From DATLZU01 sp051293835 (GTDB taxonomy: Bacteria; Nitrospirota; Nitrospiria; Nitrospirales; Nitrospiraceae), in contig JBPKMA010000013.1 of NCBI GenBank assembly GCA_051293835.1, forward strand, positions 10,911 through 74,910: a DNA stretch of 64,000 nucleotides. The letters are read 5' to 3'. A model generated the notes under the pieces. The model ran no database searches, was not told where the DNA came from, and saw only the letters and a list, made by a program, of their open reading frames with translations. Shown here piece by piece: positions 7,577 through 17,023 of this stretch (its first letter is position 1; every line of letters starts with the position of its first letter). A program made the position numbers and the translations under genes.

Positions 7577-7753
7577 TCCGGCAAGCGCCGGTCATCGTTG
7601 TGAGTGGCAGCGATCGGTTCCTTCTGCCGGAAAATCGTCGCATGATTCCTGTGTATGCCCAAGTACTGTGATCGATTGTAGATGCGCCTCTGAGCATTCA
7701 TCCCTTCACGCCGATCCCGGTTCGGCCAAACCGATAGGACGCTTTCCAACCCC

Positions 7754-9778
7754 ATGCTGAATTTCTTGTGGTTCGCGCTCGGGTGCTATGCGCTCGGGAT
7801 CCTGTCACCCCTGTGCGTGCGCCGTCCGCAGGCGCAAGTCCTTGCCGCCCACTTGTTTGCCACCGCTGCCGCCGGAATCGGGGTTGGGCTCGGAATCTGG
7901 GGACTGCTCTCCACAAAACCGCTTGCCGCTGCGATCGAGTCGTCCCTGCCGCTGCTCGCCTTTGCGATCAGGCTCGATCCCCTTGCCTCGTTCTTCCTGC
8001 TTACCATCTCGCTCGTCGCGCTCGCCGTCTCGATCTACGCGATCGGCTACGTCCCGTACATCAGGGGCGGTGCCTCCGTGAACGCGCTTGGCGCGCTCTA
8101 CAACGCCTTCTTGGCCTCGATGACGCTGGTGGTGCTGGCCGATAACGGCTTTTTGTTCCTCATCGTCTGGGAGCTGATGTCGCTGCTTTCCTACTTCCTG
8201 GTGGTGACGGAGCATGAGAAGGCGGATGTGCGCTACGCGGGCTTGTTCTACCTGATCATGGCGCATGTCGGCACCGCCTTCATCCTGCTGGCGTTTCTGA
8301 TTTTCTTCCAGCAGGCCGGGTCGTTCTCGTTCGACGCGTTCCGGCGTGTGGAGACGACTTTGCCGGAAGGGATGAGAGCCCTCGCGTTTGTGACGGCGCT
8401 GATCGGTTTCGGCGCCAAAGCCGGCATTGTGCCGCTCCATGTCTGGCTCCCGTACGCCCACCCGGCCGCGTCCTCGCATGTCTCGGCACTGATGTCCGGG
8501 GTCATGATCAAGACGGCGATCTACGCGCTGATTCGCGTCTGGTTCGATTTTCTCGGCGGGCAATTCCCGTGGTGGTGGGGGGTCGCGGTGCTCGTCATCG
8601 GTGCGGTGTCGGCGCTGTTGGGCGTCATGTACGCATTGATGGAGCATGATCTCAAAAGTCTGCTGGCCTATCACAGTGTCGAGAACATCGGGATTATCCT
8701 GCTGGGGATTGGCGCGGGCATGATCTTTCAGACGTACGGGCTCAAGGAGTTAGCTGCCCTGGGTGTGCTGGCCGGGCTCTACCATACCGTCAATCATGCG
8801 ATCTTCAAGGCGCTCTTGTTTCTGGGCGCCGGCGCGTTGCTCTACGCGACCCATACGCGCAACTTGGAAGACTACGGAGGCTTGCTCCGTCGCATGCCCT
8901 GGACGGGGCTCTGTTTCCTGATCGGAGCGGTCTCCATCTCGGCGTTGCCTCCCACGAATGGCTTTGTCAGCGAGTGGCTCGTCTTCCAAAGTCTGTTTCT
9001 CAGTTTTCAGATTCCGACCGTGCTGCTGAAACTGGTGCTGCCACTCGCCGCGGCGATGTTGGCGCTCACGGGGGTGTTGGCGCTCGCTTGCTTTACGAAG
9101 GCGTTTGGCATCGCGTTTCTCGCGCTGCCCCGGAGCCCCCAGGCGCGGCGCGCGCAAGAGGTGCCGGTCTCCATGCGCCTCGGCATGGGTACGCTCGCTG
9201 CGGTCTGCGTGCTGCTGGGGATCGGGGCGATGGGTGTGGTCCCGCTGCTGGACCGGGTCATCACCCCCTTCATGGGAACGGCGATCAGCGGCAAAGTGGT
9301 GACGCTCGACGGCTGGGCCCTGGCGCCCGTGAACGTGGAGTTTTCGAGTCTCTCTCCTCCCGCGCTCGCTCTCGGCTTAATCGTCTTGTCGCTCCTGGGG
9401 CTCGCGCTGGTCGCGGCGTTCGGCGGTCTGAGGCAGAAACGCTATTGCCGGACCTGGGGATGCGGAATCAACCTGACACCCCGCATGCAATACACCGCAA
9501 CCGGGTTCGCCCAGCCGATCAGGCAGGTGTTCAGCGCGATCTATCGGCCTACGGTGAAATTGGAGACGGAGATGCTCGAAGAGTCCCGCTATTTCGCCAA
9601 GCGGCGCCGGTTCGAGTTCCATATCGAGCCGCTCTTCCAGAAATATCTCTATGACCCGATCGTGGCATTGTTCTCGAGCTTGGCTGACCGCCTGCGGGTC
9701 ATCCAGGCCGGAAGTCTCCATCTCTACCTGACCTACATCTTCGTGACCCTGGTGGTGCTGTTGCTCTTGGCAGTGTAG
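7754..9778 (+). CDS. Hydrogenase-4 component B-like (NuoL/MrpA-type) membrane subunit
   Basis: Encodes 674 residues with about 14-16 hydrophobic segments. It carries signatures of antiporter-like subunits: LMSLLSYFLVV, KAGIVPLHVWLPYAHPAASS and HDLKSLLAYHSVENIGIILL. A soluble C-terminal tail (YCRTWGCGINLTPRMQYTAT) is typical of HyfB/HycC. It opens a seven-gene co-directional cluster ending at 16699. Known role of the family: a proton-translocating-type channel subunit in the membrane arm. No good ribosome binding site precedes the ATG. The first gene lies 177 bp after the cupredoxin-like gene. Confidence 0.9.
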   Translation: MLNFLWFALGCYALGILSPLCVRRPQAQVLAAHLFATAAAGIGVGLGIWGLLSTKPLAAAIESSLPLLAFAIRLDPLASFFLLTISLVALAVSIYAIGYVPYIRGGASVNALGALYNAFLASMTLVVLADNGFLFLIVWELMSLLSYFLVVTEHEKADVRYAGLFYLIMAHVGTAFILLAFLIFFQQAGSFSFDAFRRVETTLPEGMRALAFVTALIGFGAKAGIVPLHVWLPYAHPAASSHVSALMSGVMIKTAIYALIRVWFDFLGGQFPWWWGVAVLVIGAVSALLGVMYALMEHDLKSLLAYHSVENIGIILLGIGAGMIFQTYGLKELAALGVLAGLYHTVNHAIFKALLFLGAGALLYATHTRNLEDYGGLLRRMPWTGLCFLIGAVSISALPPTNGFVSEWLVFQSLFLSFQIPTVLLKLVLPLAAAMLALTGVLALACFTKAFGIAFLALPRSPQARRAQEVPVSMRLGMGTLAAVCVLLGIGAMGVVPLLDRVITPFMGTAISGKVVTLDGWALAPVNVEFSSLSPPALALGLIVLSLLGLALVAAFGGLRQKRYCRTWGCGINLTPRMQYTATGFAQPIRQVFSAIYRPTVKLETEMLEESRYFAKRRRFEFHIEPLFQKYLYDPIVALFSSLADRLRVIQAGSLHLYLTYIFVTLVVLLLLAV

Positions 9779-9852
9779 AAGAACGTTCGTGCGGTTTATC
9801 TGTTTGTCTGGTTTGTGTGGTTCAACGAAACAAACCAGACAGGCCAACTCAT

Positions 9853-10803
9853 ATGTTGCAAGCCGTCACGCTGGTCATCGCCCAAACGATTGTCCTCCTG
9901 GCTGTTTCCCCGTTCATCGTGGGACTCATCCGCAAGGTGAAGGCGCGCCTGCAGCTGCGCCGGGGGGCGAGTGTCTTCCAGCCCTATGCCGACCTTGCTA
10001 AGCTCTTTCGCAAGCAGCCGGTTGTATCCACCGCGACGTCATGGATCTTTACCGCGACACCATACCTCGTCTTCGCCTCGACGCTGGCGGCTGGTCTCCT
10101 GGTCCCGGCCTTTACCTCCAGAATCCCGCTGAACTTCGCGGGGAACATCATTGCGCTCGTGTATCTGTTAGCGCTGGGGACCTTCTTTCTCATCCTGGCC
10201 GGTCTCGACGCCGGCTCTGCCTTCGGTGGAATGGGAAGCAGCCGGGAAGCGATCGTGGCCTCGCTGACCGAGCCGGCCATGATCATGTCCATCTTCGCCA
10301 TCGCGCTGACCGCCGGTTCCACGAATCTCTCCACCATCGTGCACAAGACCGCCTTGCTGGAAGGGATCGTAACCGACCCCTCGCCTCACCTGATGGCGCT
10401 GGCGGCGCTGTTCATCGTGGCCATCGCCGAAACCGGCCGGGTGCCGGTGGACAATCCGGCGACGCACCTGGAACTGACGATGATCCATGAAGCCATGATT
10501 CTGGAATATTCGGGCCGGTACCTGGCGCTTGTGGAGTGGGCCGCCGGGCTCAAGTTGCTGGTGTTTCTCACGGTGATCGTGAACGTGTTTGCCCCGTGGG
10601 GGATCGCCACCCGCATGGAACCGGTCGCGCTCGTACTCGGCCTCCTGGTCTATCTGGCGAAGGTCTCGGGGTTGGCGGTGGTGATCGGCGTCCTCGAATC
10701 CATGTTCGCCAAGCTCCGGCTGTTTCGCGTGACGGAATTTCTGGGGGTCGCGTTCATCCTGGCGCTTCTGGGCATGATCTTCTTCTACATCCTGCGAGGG
10801 TAG
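9853..10803 (+). CDS. Hydrogenase-4 component C-like (NuoH-type) membrane subunit
   Basis: Encodes 316 residues with eight hydrophobic segments. NuoH/HyfC signatures are RRGASVFQPYADLAKLFRK near the N-terminus, ETGRVPVDNPATHLELTMIH (the acidic loop that faces the quinone/Fe-S interface) and EYSGRYLAL. An upstream in-frame start at 9817 would add only a polar stretch, and MLQAVTLVIAQTIVLLA at 9853 is the family-like N-terminus. It links the hydrophilic Fe-S/large-subunit module to the membrane arm. The next gene starts 2 nt after its stop. Confidence 0.88.
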   Translation: MLQAVTLVIAQTIVLLAVSPFIVGLIRKVKARLQLRRGASVFQPYADLAKLFRKQPVVSTATSWIFTATPYLVFASTLAAGLLVPAFTSRIPLNFAGNIIALVYLLALGTFFLILAGLDAGSAFGGMGSSREAIVASLTEPAMIMSIFAIALTAGSTNLSTIVHKTALLEGIVTDPSPHLMALAALFIVAIAETGRVPVDNPATHLELTMIHEAMILEYSGRYLALVEWAAGLKLLVFLTVIVNVFAPWGIATRMEPVALVLGLLVYLAKVSGLAVVIGVLESMFAKLRLFRVTEFLGVAFILALLGMIFFYILRG

Positions 10804-10804
10804 C

Positions 10805-11476
10805 GTGTCACTTGTTTCTCCCGAGATCGGTTCGCAATTGGTGGATCTCTGCTCCGCGCTGCTCCTGCTGACCTGTTTCGGCATCGTGGCCCAACGGAGG
10901 CTGTCGGCCTGTGTGGACTTGTTTGCCCTGCAGTCGGGGTTTTTGGCGCTGACCGCGACCGTGGTGGCATTTCTCACCGGCATCCACCACATCTATGTCG
11001 CGGCCGCCCTCACCGTCGTCATCAAGATCATCGTGATCCCGCGCATCCTCAAACAAGTCATCGAGCGGTTGAACGTGACGCGTGAGTTGGTCATGAACGT
11101 GAACATCCCGGCCGGATTGCTGATCTGCGGCGGGTTGGTGATGCTGGCCTTCTCCATCTCCCAGCCCATCATCCCGTTGGGATTCCTGCTGACCCGGGAT
11201 TCGCTGGCCATCGCGTTGGCGATCGTGCTGATCGGCTTCTTCACGATGATCGCCCGCAAGAAGGCCGTCACGCAGGTGATCGGCTTCCTGGTCATGGAAA
11301 ACGGCCTGTTCCTGGGCGCCACGGCGGCCGCCTACGGCATGCCGCTGATCGTGGAGTTGGGTGTGTTCTTCGACGTGCTGGTCGGTGCCTTGATCATCGG
11401 GATCTATACCCATCGGTTGCAGGACGCCTTCGACACGGTGGATACGAGCAAGTTCACAATCTTGAAGGAGCAGTGA
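10805..11476 (+). CDS. Hydrogenase-4 component E-like (NuoK-related) membrane subunit
   Basis: Encodes 223 residues starting with GTG, about seven hydrophobic helices, and the HyfE pattern ALQSGFLALTATVVAFLTGI, then HHIYVAAALTVVIKIIVIPR and QVIGFLVMENGLFLGATA. NuoK-type glutamates are present in the ENGLFL and VELGVFFDVLVG helices. It lies between the HyfC- and HyfF-like genes with gaps of 1-3 nt, so translational coupling is likely. Confidence 0.88.
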   Translation: MSLVSPEIGSQLVDLCSALLLLTCFGIVAQRRLSACVDLFALQSGFLALTATVVAFLTGIHHIYVAAALTVVIKIIVIPRILKQVIERLNVTRELVMNVNIPAGLLICGGLVMLAFSISQPIIPLGFLLTRDSLAIALAIVLIGFFTMIARKKAVTQVIGFLVMENGLFLGATAAAYGMPLIVELGVFFDVLVGALIIGIYTHRLQDAFDTVDTSKFTILKEQ

Positions 11477-11479
11477 GGC

Positions 11480-12955
11480 ATGGCTTGGCCGCTTGTCCTC
11501 TTGGTCGCGGCGCCCCTCGTCGCCGGTGTCGCGAGTCTGCTCGCGAGAGACCGGCGCATCGTGGACGCGCTGCAGTGCGTGCAAGCTGGTGCGATCCCGG
11601 CATCGGCTGTTCTGGTGGCGGAGCGCGTCATTTCCGGCGGGGGTGTGTCGGCGGGCATCTTCTTGCAGGCCGACGCGCTGAGCGCCTGGCTTGATGTGAT
11701 CATCGGCGTGGTGGGGAGCACCGGGACCTTGTATGCGGTCGGCTACATGGGCGAGGAGATGGACCGCGGCCATCTGTCCGCAAGGCGCTACCAGCGGTTC
11801 TTCTGTCTGTTCGATCTGTACCTCGCCGCCATGCTCGTGGCGGTCAATCAGGAAAACATCGCTCTCATGTGGATTGCAGTTGAAGGATCGACGCTTTCCG
11901 CCGCGCTGCTGATCGGATTCGAGCGCAGCAAGGCTGCCCTGGAGGCCGGCTGGAAGTATGTGATTTTGAGCTCAGTGGGCATTGCGCTGGCCCTGTTCGG
12001 GACCATCCTCGTCTACTATTCCTCCGAACATCTGCTGGGGGTGTCGAGTGAGGCGCTGCGCTGGCTCCAATTGTATCAGGTGGCCGAAGGGCTGGATCCG
12101 ACCGCCATCAAGGTGGCGTTCATCTTCGCCGTGATCGGCTACGGGACAAAGGCTGGCGTGGCACCGATGCATACCTGGCTGCCGGACGCGCACGCCGAAG
12201 CGCCGACGCCGGTGAGTGCCATGTTGTCGGCGAACATGCTGACGCTAGCGGTCTACGCCATCCTGCGGTTCAAGGCGGTGACGGACCGGGCGGTGGGACC
12301 GGCGTTCAGCGGCAGACTCCTGGTCGGACTGGGCTTGCTCTCGCTGACCATCGCGGCGGCGTTCTTCCTCGTGCAGCGCGACTACAAGCGACTGTTCGCC
12401 TATTCCAGCATCGAACACATCGGGATCGCATTGCTGGGCTTCGGCGTCGGTGGAGCCGGAACCTTTGCGGGCGCCTGGCACCTCATGAATCATGCGCTGG
12501 CGAAGTCTACGGCCTTCTATGGCGCAGGGCTGGTTTTCCTCCGGCACGATCACAAATTGCTCGACCGGGTGACGGGGCTCCTCAGTCAGATGCCCCTTGC
12601 GGGCGGCGCGATCCTGGTCGCCGGTGTCGCGCTGGCCGGCCTGCCGCCGTTCGGACTGTTCGCGAGCGAAGTCTTGATCGCGGCCGGGGCGTACATGGCG
12701 AGGCTGGAGCTGGCCGCCGCGTTTCTGGGGCTGCTTGCGCTGGCGTTTGCGACCTTGCTGTATCAAGTGTTCCGCATGACGCTAGGCTCGCCGGAAGACG
12801 CGGGTCGTGCGGTAGGGCCTCGGTGCCCTCTGTTCACCGGCGCTGCCGTGGGAATCAATGTGGCGCTGTTGGGAGCGATCGGCCTGCACGTGCCGCCGGG
12901 GCTTGCAACCCTGCTCCGGTCGCTCGAGTCAATCCTCACTGTGGAGGCGCCGTGA
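11480..12955 (+). CDS. Hydrogenase-4 component F/D-like (NuoM/N-type) antiporter-like subunit 1
   Basis: Encodes 491 residues with about 14 hydrophobic helices. Key motifs are ALMWIAVEGSTLSAALLIGF, YGTKAGVAPMHTWLPDAHAE and QRDYKRLFAYSSIEHIGIAL, carrying the conserved Lys/His/Glu expected for proton relay. AAGGAG lies about 10 nt upstream. Its stop overlaps the next start (TGATG-type, 1 nt shared). About 35-40 percent similarity to the following gene suggests duplication within the operon. Confidence 0.88.
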   Translation: MAWPLVLLVAAPLVAGVASLLARDRRIVDALQCVQAGAIPASAVLVAERVISGGGVSAGIFLQADALSAWLDVIIGVVGSTGTLYAVGYMGEEMDRGHLSARRYQRFFCLFDLYLAAMLVAVNQENIALMWIAVEGSTLSAALLIGFERSKAALEAGWKYVILSSVGIALALFGTILVYYSSEHLLGVSSEALRWLQLYQVAEGLDPTAIKVAFIFAVIGYGTKAGVAPMHTWLPDAHAEAPTPVSAMLSANMLTLAVYAILRFKAVTDRAVGPAFSGRLLVGLGLLSLTIAAAFFLVQRDYKRLFAYSSIEHIGIALLGFGVGGAGTFAGAWHLMNHALAKSTAFYGAGLVFLRHDHKLLDRVTGLLSQMPLAGGAILVAGVALAGLPPFGLFASEVLIAAGAYMARLELAAAFLGLLALAFATLLYQVFRMTLGSPEDAGRAVGPRCPLFTGAAVGINVALLGAIGLHVPPGLATLLRSLESILTVEAP

Positions 12956-14499
12956 TGGGGACGGGTACGACTCTGGTTGTGGTCCTTCTCGGGGCGCCGC
13001 TGCTCGCAGCGGGTCTGAGTTTGCTCACCAAGCGCGCTCAGGTGCTGCACGGGCTGAACCTGGCCACCATGACTGCGCTGGGCATTGCCGAGACGGCCGT
13101 GGTTCAACACATCGTGGTGCGGGGACCCTTTACGGCGTTGCAGGGACTCGTCTCTCTCGATGCGCTGTCCGCCTTCATCCTGTTGATCATTGTGGGTATC
13201 GGTCTCACCTGTTCGCTCTATACGTGGTCCTACCTCGACGAGTACGTTGCGCAGGGCGCGGTCTCGCCGCGGCGGCTCAGTCGGTTCTTTTTCCTGTTTC
13301 ATCTGTTTCTTTTCGCGATGATCGCCGCGACAACGGCGAACAACCTGGGCGTGCTCTGGGTTGCCGTCGAAGGGACCACGCTGGCGACGACCTTTCTCAT
13401 CGCGTTCTTCCGAAGGCGTGAATCGCTCGAGGCCGGCTGGAAATATCTGATCCTCTGTTCGGTCGGGATCGCGCTGGCGTTATTCGGGACCGTGTTGACC
13501 TATTACTCGTCGGTGCGGGTCTTAGGGGACGTCAGCGCGGCGCTGAACGTCACCATGCTTCAAGAGGTGGCCGACCAACTGGATCCCCATGTGCTCAAGC
13601 TCGCGTTCATCTTTATCCTCGTCGGGTACGGCACCAAGATCGGCCTCGTGCCCATGCATACGTGGGTTCCTGAGGCGTACAGCGAAGCGCCCGCGCCGGT
13701 CACGGCGATGCTGGCCGGTGTCTTAGAGACCGTCTCGGTGTACGCCGTCCTCCGCAGCAAGGCTGTCATGGACCATGCGCTGCCGGCAGGGTTCACGGGC
13801 AACTTGCTGATGGTCTTCGGTTTGCTCTCGTTCGTCGTGGCCGCACTCTTCATGTTGGTCCAGCGGGACTACAAGCGCCTGTTTGCGTACTCGAGCGTCG
13901 AGCACATGGGCCTAGCGATGGTGGGATTCGGGGTGGGCAGCCAGGCCGGCACGTTCGGCGGCCTCTTTCATCTCCTCAACCACGCGTTAGCCAAGTCGCT
14001 GGCGTTTTTCTCAGCCGGCAATGTGCATCGCCGGTACGCCGCCCGCGAGATTGACCAGGTGCGAGGACTGGCGACTGTTCAGCCGCTGACGGCGGCGGCC
14101 ATGCTGGTCGCGGGCTTGGCGCTGGTCGGCATGCCCCCCTTCTCGATGTTCATCAGCGAGACCATGGTCGTGTCAGCCCTGGCCAGTCAACGTTTTGCCT
14201 CCGATACGCTCCACCTCGGAAGGTTCCTAACCGTTACCATTGCCGATGATGTGCGCAGTCTTGCGATCGTAACGTTCGTCCTGGTGTTTGCCGTCGCTCT
14301 GTTCGCAGGATTCATGTCTCGCGTGGTCGTGATGGTCTGGGGAACTCCTCCGGACGGCGTCAGGTGCGGCGAAGGATGGGAGATCGGACACGTGCCGCTG
14401 ATTGTGACGATCGCGGCGCTGGTTGGGCTTGGGATGACGATGCCGGATCCGATCAAAGGGTTGGTGGATCGAGCGGTCTCGGTGTTGCTGAGGGAATAA
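12955..14499 (+). CDS. Hydrogenase-4 component F-like (NuoM/N-type) antiporter-like subunit 2
   Basis: Encodes 514 residues from the ATG at 12955, which overlaps the preceding stop by one base. An open frame extends upstream inside the previous gene but would not give a family-like start. Motifs: LWVAVEGTTLATTFLIAFF, YGTKIGLVPMHTWVPEAYSE and QRDYKRLFAYSSVEHMGLAM. It is a close relative of the previous subunit. With the 674-residue subunit the complex has three antiporter-like pumps, as in hydrogenase-4 and complex I. Confidence 0.88.
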   Translation: MGTGTTLVVVLLGAPLLAAGLSLLTKRAQVLHGLNLATMTALGIAETAVVQHIVVRGPFTALQGLVSLDALSAFILLIIVGIGLTCSLYTWSYLDEYVAQGAVSPRRLSRFFFLFHLFLFAMIAATTANNLGVLWVAVEGTTLATTFLIAFFRRRESLEAGWKYLILCSVGIALALFGTVLTYYSSVRVLGDVSAALNVTMLQEVADQLDPHVLKLAFIFILVGYGTKIGLVPMHTWVPEAYSEAPAPVTAMLAGVLETVSVYAVLRSKAVMDHALPAGFTGNLLMVFGLLSFVVAALFMLVQRDYKRLFAYSSVEHMGLAMVGFGVGSQAGTFGGLFHLLNHALAKSLAFFSAGNVHRRYAAREIDQVRGLATVQPLTAAAMLVAGLALVGMPPFSMFISETMVVSALASQRFASDTLHLGRFLTVTIADDVRSLAIVTFVLVFAVALFAGFMSRVVVMVWGTPPDGVRCGEGWEIGHVPLIVTIAALVGLGMTMPDPIKGLVDRAVSVLLRE

Positions 14500-14509
14500 A
14501 AATAAGAAG

Positions 14510-16102
14510 ATGGCAGACGCAAAGACGGCGGTCGCGTTGTTGCAACAAGCGTTTCCGAGCGCTGTGGTGGGAACCGGCGAGGTTCACGGCACGCCGCTCG
14601 TTCGTCTCCAAGTCGACCAGGTGCCGTTGGTCGCGCACTACCTGCACACCAAGCCGGACCTGCGCGGCAGCTTGTCGCTCCTCTGGGCGGTCGACCACCG
14701 GCCCCGCGAGGCGCGCGACGAGCTGTTGTATCTCTTCACGCTCGAGGAACGGCGTGATTGGGTGGTGCTCGCGACCGAGCTGTTAGGCGGTTCCCGCCAG
14801 TTCCGCTCCATCACGCCGTCCGTCCACGCGGCCAAGTGGTACGAGCGCGAGATCCGCGACATGTTCGGCCTGATTCCTGTTGGCCATCCGGACATGCGCC
14901 GGCTGGTGCGCCACGAACACTGGCCGAAGGGGACGCACCCGCTCAAGAAAGAGTTCCGATGGGACACCGTGCTCGCCCGGGCCCAGGGGCAGTATGCCTT
15001 CCGTCACATCGAGGGCGAAGGCGTGTTCGAGGTCCCGGTCGGTCCGATCCACGCGGGGATCATCGAGCCGGGCCACTTCCGATTCTCCGTCGCCGGGGAG
15101 CCCATCATGCAGCTGGAAGTGCGCCACTTCTGGAAGCATCGCGGGGTCGAGAAGCTCTTCGAACAGATGACCCTGACGGATGCCGTCTCGCTGGCGGAAC
15201 GGGTGTCTGGCGACACGACCGTTGGCCATGGGCTTGCCTACTGCCAGGCGGCCGAAACGCTGCTGGGGATCGAGGTGCCGCCCCGCGCTCGCTATCTCCG
15301 CAGCCTCTTCCTCGAGTTGGAGCGTATCTACAATCATCTGGGCGACGTCGGTGCAATCTGTAACGATACTGCCTATGCGCTGGCCCATGCGCATTGCGGC
15401 CGGATGAAGGAGCGGATCCTGCAGCTCAACGATCGGTTGGCTGGGTCGCGGTTTCTGCGCGGCGTGATCCGGGTCGGCGGTGTCGGCCTCGATCTGAGCG
15501 AGCGGCAGTTGGAGAACGTGGTGACGGAGCTGGACGCCATCGAGTCCGATTTTGCCGAGCTCGAACGCATTCTGTTCGCCAATGCTTCGCTGACGGACCG
15601 GTTGGAGACGACGGGGGTGCTGACTGAACAGATTGCCTGGGACCATGCCGTGATGGGGGTCGTGGGTCGGGCATCGGGCATCGATCGGGACATCCGGCGG
15701 GATCGCCCCTTTGCCGCCTATGGAGAACTTCGGCCTAAGGTGCCTGTCTACCGGTACGGGGATGTCCGCGCGCGGATGCGCGTCCGGATGGACGAGTTGC
15801 ATGAATCGGTGAGGCTCATTCGGGAGATCCGCCGGCGGATCCCGTCCGGGTTGGTGACAGCGACGCCGAGCCGAACACCGGGAGCGGGAGAATGGGCGTT
15901 GTCCGCGGTTGAAGGGTGGCGAGGTGAAATTCTCTACATGGTCATGGCCGGTACAGGCGGGCGGATTCACCGATGCAAGGTGCGCGATCCCTCGTTCGTG
16001 AACTGGCCGGCGATCCAATGGGCGGTCTTAGGCAATATCATCCCGGATTTTCCGCTGATCAACAAAAGCTTCAATTTGTCGTACGCGGGGAATGACTTAT
16101 GA
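14510..16102 (+). CDS. HyfG-like fused NuoC/NuoD large subunit lacking the NiFe ligands
   Basis: Encodes 530 residues. Residues about 1-160 are NuoC/30-kDa-like (SVHAAKWYEREIRDMFGLIP). Residues about 170-530 are NuoD/hydrogenase-large-subunit-like (VRHFWKHRGVEKLFEQMTL, then RVSGDTTVGHGLAYCQAAE). At the place of the N-terminal CxxC of NiFe hydrogenases the sequence reads VSGDTTVGH, and the C-terminus IPDFPLINKSFNLSYAGNDL lacks the CxxC that completes the site. It therefore cannot bind a NiFe centre and belongs with the Ehr (energy-converting hydrogenase-related) complexes. Electron donor and acceptor are unknown. Confidence 0.85.
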   Translation: MADAKTAVALLQQAFPSAVVGTGEVHGTPLVRLQVDQVPLVAHYLHTKPDLRGSLSLLWAVDHRPREARDELLYLFTLEERRDWVVLATELLGGSRQFRSITPSVHAAKWYEREIRDMFGLIPVGHPDMRRLVRHEHWPKGTHPLKKEFRWDTVLARAQGQYAFRHIEGEGVFEVPVGPIHAGIIEPGHFRFSVAGEPIMQLEVRHFWKHRGVEKLFEQMTLTDAVSLAERVSGDTTVGHGLAYCQAAETLLGIEVPPRARYLRSLFLELERIYNHLGDVGAICNDTAYALAHAHCGRMKERILQLNDRLAGSRFLRGVIRVGGVGLDLSERQLENVVTELDAIESDFAELERILFANASLTDRLETTGVLTEQIAWDHAVMGVVGRASGIDRDIRRDRPFAAYGELRPKVPVYRYGDVRARMRVRMDELHESVRLIREIRRRIPSGLVTATPSRTPGAGEWALSAVEGWRGEILYMVMAGTGGRIHRCKVRDPSFVNWPAIQWAVLGNIIPDFPLINKSFNLSYAGNDL

Positions 16103-16108
16103 GAAAGA

Positions 16109-16148
16109 GCGGATAGCTGGCAGAGAGCAGCCTGAGGTTAAAGGCCCT
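16109..16148 (+). repeat. Intergenic AGCGGATAGCTG...TTAAAGGCCCT repeat, copy 1
   Basis: GCGGATAGCTG at 16109-16119 and GTTAAAGGCCCT at 16137-16148 recur in the same order at 27638-27671, in both cases just after a stop codon. Shorter GAATAGC/GATAGC pieces recur in other intergenic spaces. Confidence 0.45.
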
Positions 16149-16183
16149 ACGCTGCTGGCTGGTCGCTAACCATGGAGGAAACC

Positions 16184-16699
16184 ATGTTTCGCATTCTGAA
16201 AAAAAGCCTGAAAACCGGTGTGGTGACCGGCCAATATGCTGAGCCAGTCCAGACACAGATGCCGCCCGATGCGGCAGCGGTGGAGAAAAGCCAACCTTTC
16301 CGCCGTTCGCTGACGATCCGGGAGGTGGACACCGGCTCCTGTAACGCCTGTGAGATGGAAATGAACGCGCTAATGAATCCAGTATACGACGCCGAACGCT
16401 TCGGCATCCACATCGCGGCGTCGCCGCGGCATGCCGACGCTCTAGTCGTCACCGGGCCAGTGACGGTGAACATGGAGCGGGCGCTGAAGGACGCCTATAA
16501 GCAGACGCCCGATCCGAAGGTCGTTATCGCCCTCGGCGACTGCGCGATCACCTGCGGTATCTTTAAAGGTAGCTACGCCGTGACCGGTCCGGTTGAGAAA
16601 CACGTGCCGGTGGATGTGCGGATCCCCGGGTGCCCACCGAGGCCGGCGGAGATCCTGAAGGCATTGGAAGCACTTCGCGGCTCTTCTCCAACAAAATGA
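16184..16699 (+). CDS. HyfI/NuoB-like Fe-S subunit of the hydrogenase-related complex
   Basis: Encodes 171 residues. The four ligands of an N2-type [4Fe-4S] cluster are present: tandem Cys in GSCNACEMEMN, one in ALGDCAITCG and one in IPGCPPRP. The start ATG at 16184 is preceded by GGAGGA, preferred over ATG 16172. A basic N-terminal extension of about 40 residues precedes the conserved core. It is the last gene of the cluster. No NuoI/HyfH or ferredoxin-like subunit accompanies it, so the electron entry partner must come from elsewhere. Confidence 0.85.
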   Translation: MFRILKKSLKTGVVTGQYAEPVQTQMPPDAAAVEKSQPFRRSLTIREVDTGSCNACEMEMNALMNPVYDAERFGIHIAASPRHADALVVTGPVTVNMERALKDAYKQTPDPKVVIALGDCAITCGIFKGSYAVTGPVEKHVPVDVRIPGCPPRPAEILKALEALRGSSPTK

Positions 16700-16998
16700 C
16701 CTCAGACCTTGCCTCCTTCTGACTCAGCAATTCAGCACATTCATCCTTTTGGGGATCCTTCTAAATATCCAGCACTCAAAACACTGTCCCATCTTTCCCC
16801 ATTTTTCCCCTCCACGTGTCCAAGACAATAGACAGTCTAACCGATTGAAACTGCGAGGCTATCATCGAGGTGTACCCTGGCGCTGTCTAAAACCGTGGAA
16901 AAGCGCCCCGTCACCGCCTTCGGCGCCGTTCGCCCAATCATTCGAAAAGTCCGCTCCCACCCCGCAGAAGATCGCGTTTCCCACAATTCCACGTTGTT

Positions 16999-17014
16999 TG
17001 GCATGCCGGTTGCC
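16999..17014 (+). promoter_or_regulatory. Sigma-54 (-24/-12) promoter-like site upstream of the giant multicopper oxidase
   Basis: TGGCATGCCGGTTGCC matches TGGCAYG-N4-TTGC fully in the core, with GG and GC at the correct 12-bp spacing. Transcription would begin near 17025, exactly where the left arm of the following inverted repeat starts, giving an RNA leader of about 255 nt. Confidence 0.5.
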
Positions 17015-17023
17015 CATACGGTG

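Noticed and set aside
7754..16699. Formate hydrogenlyase or active NiFe hydrogenase
   Set aside because: The large subunit lacks both CxxC ligand pairs, and there is no formate dehydrogenase, HypA-F maturation set or small electron-transfer subunit.
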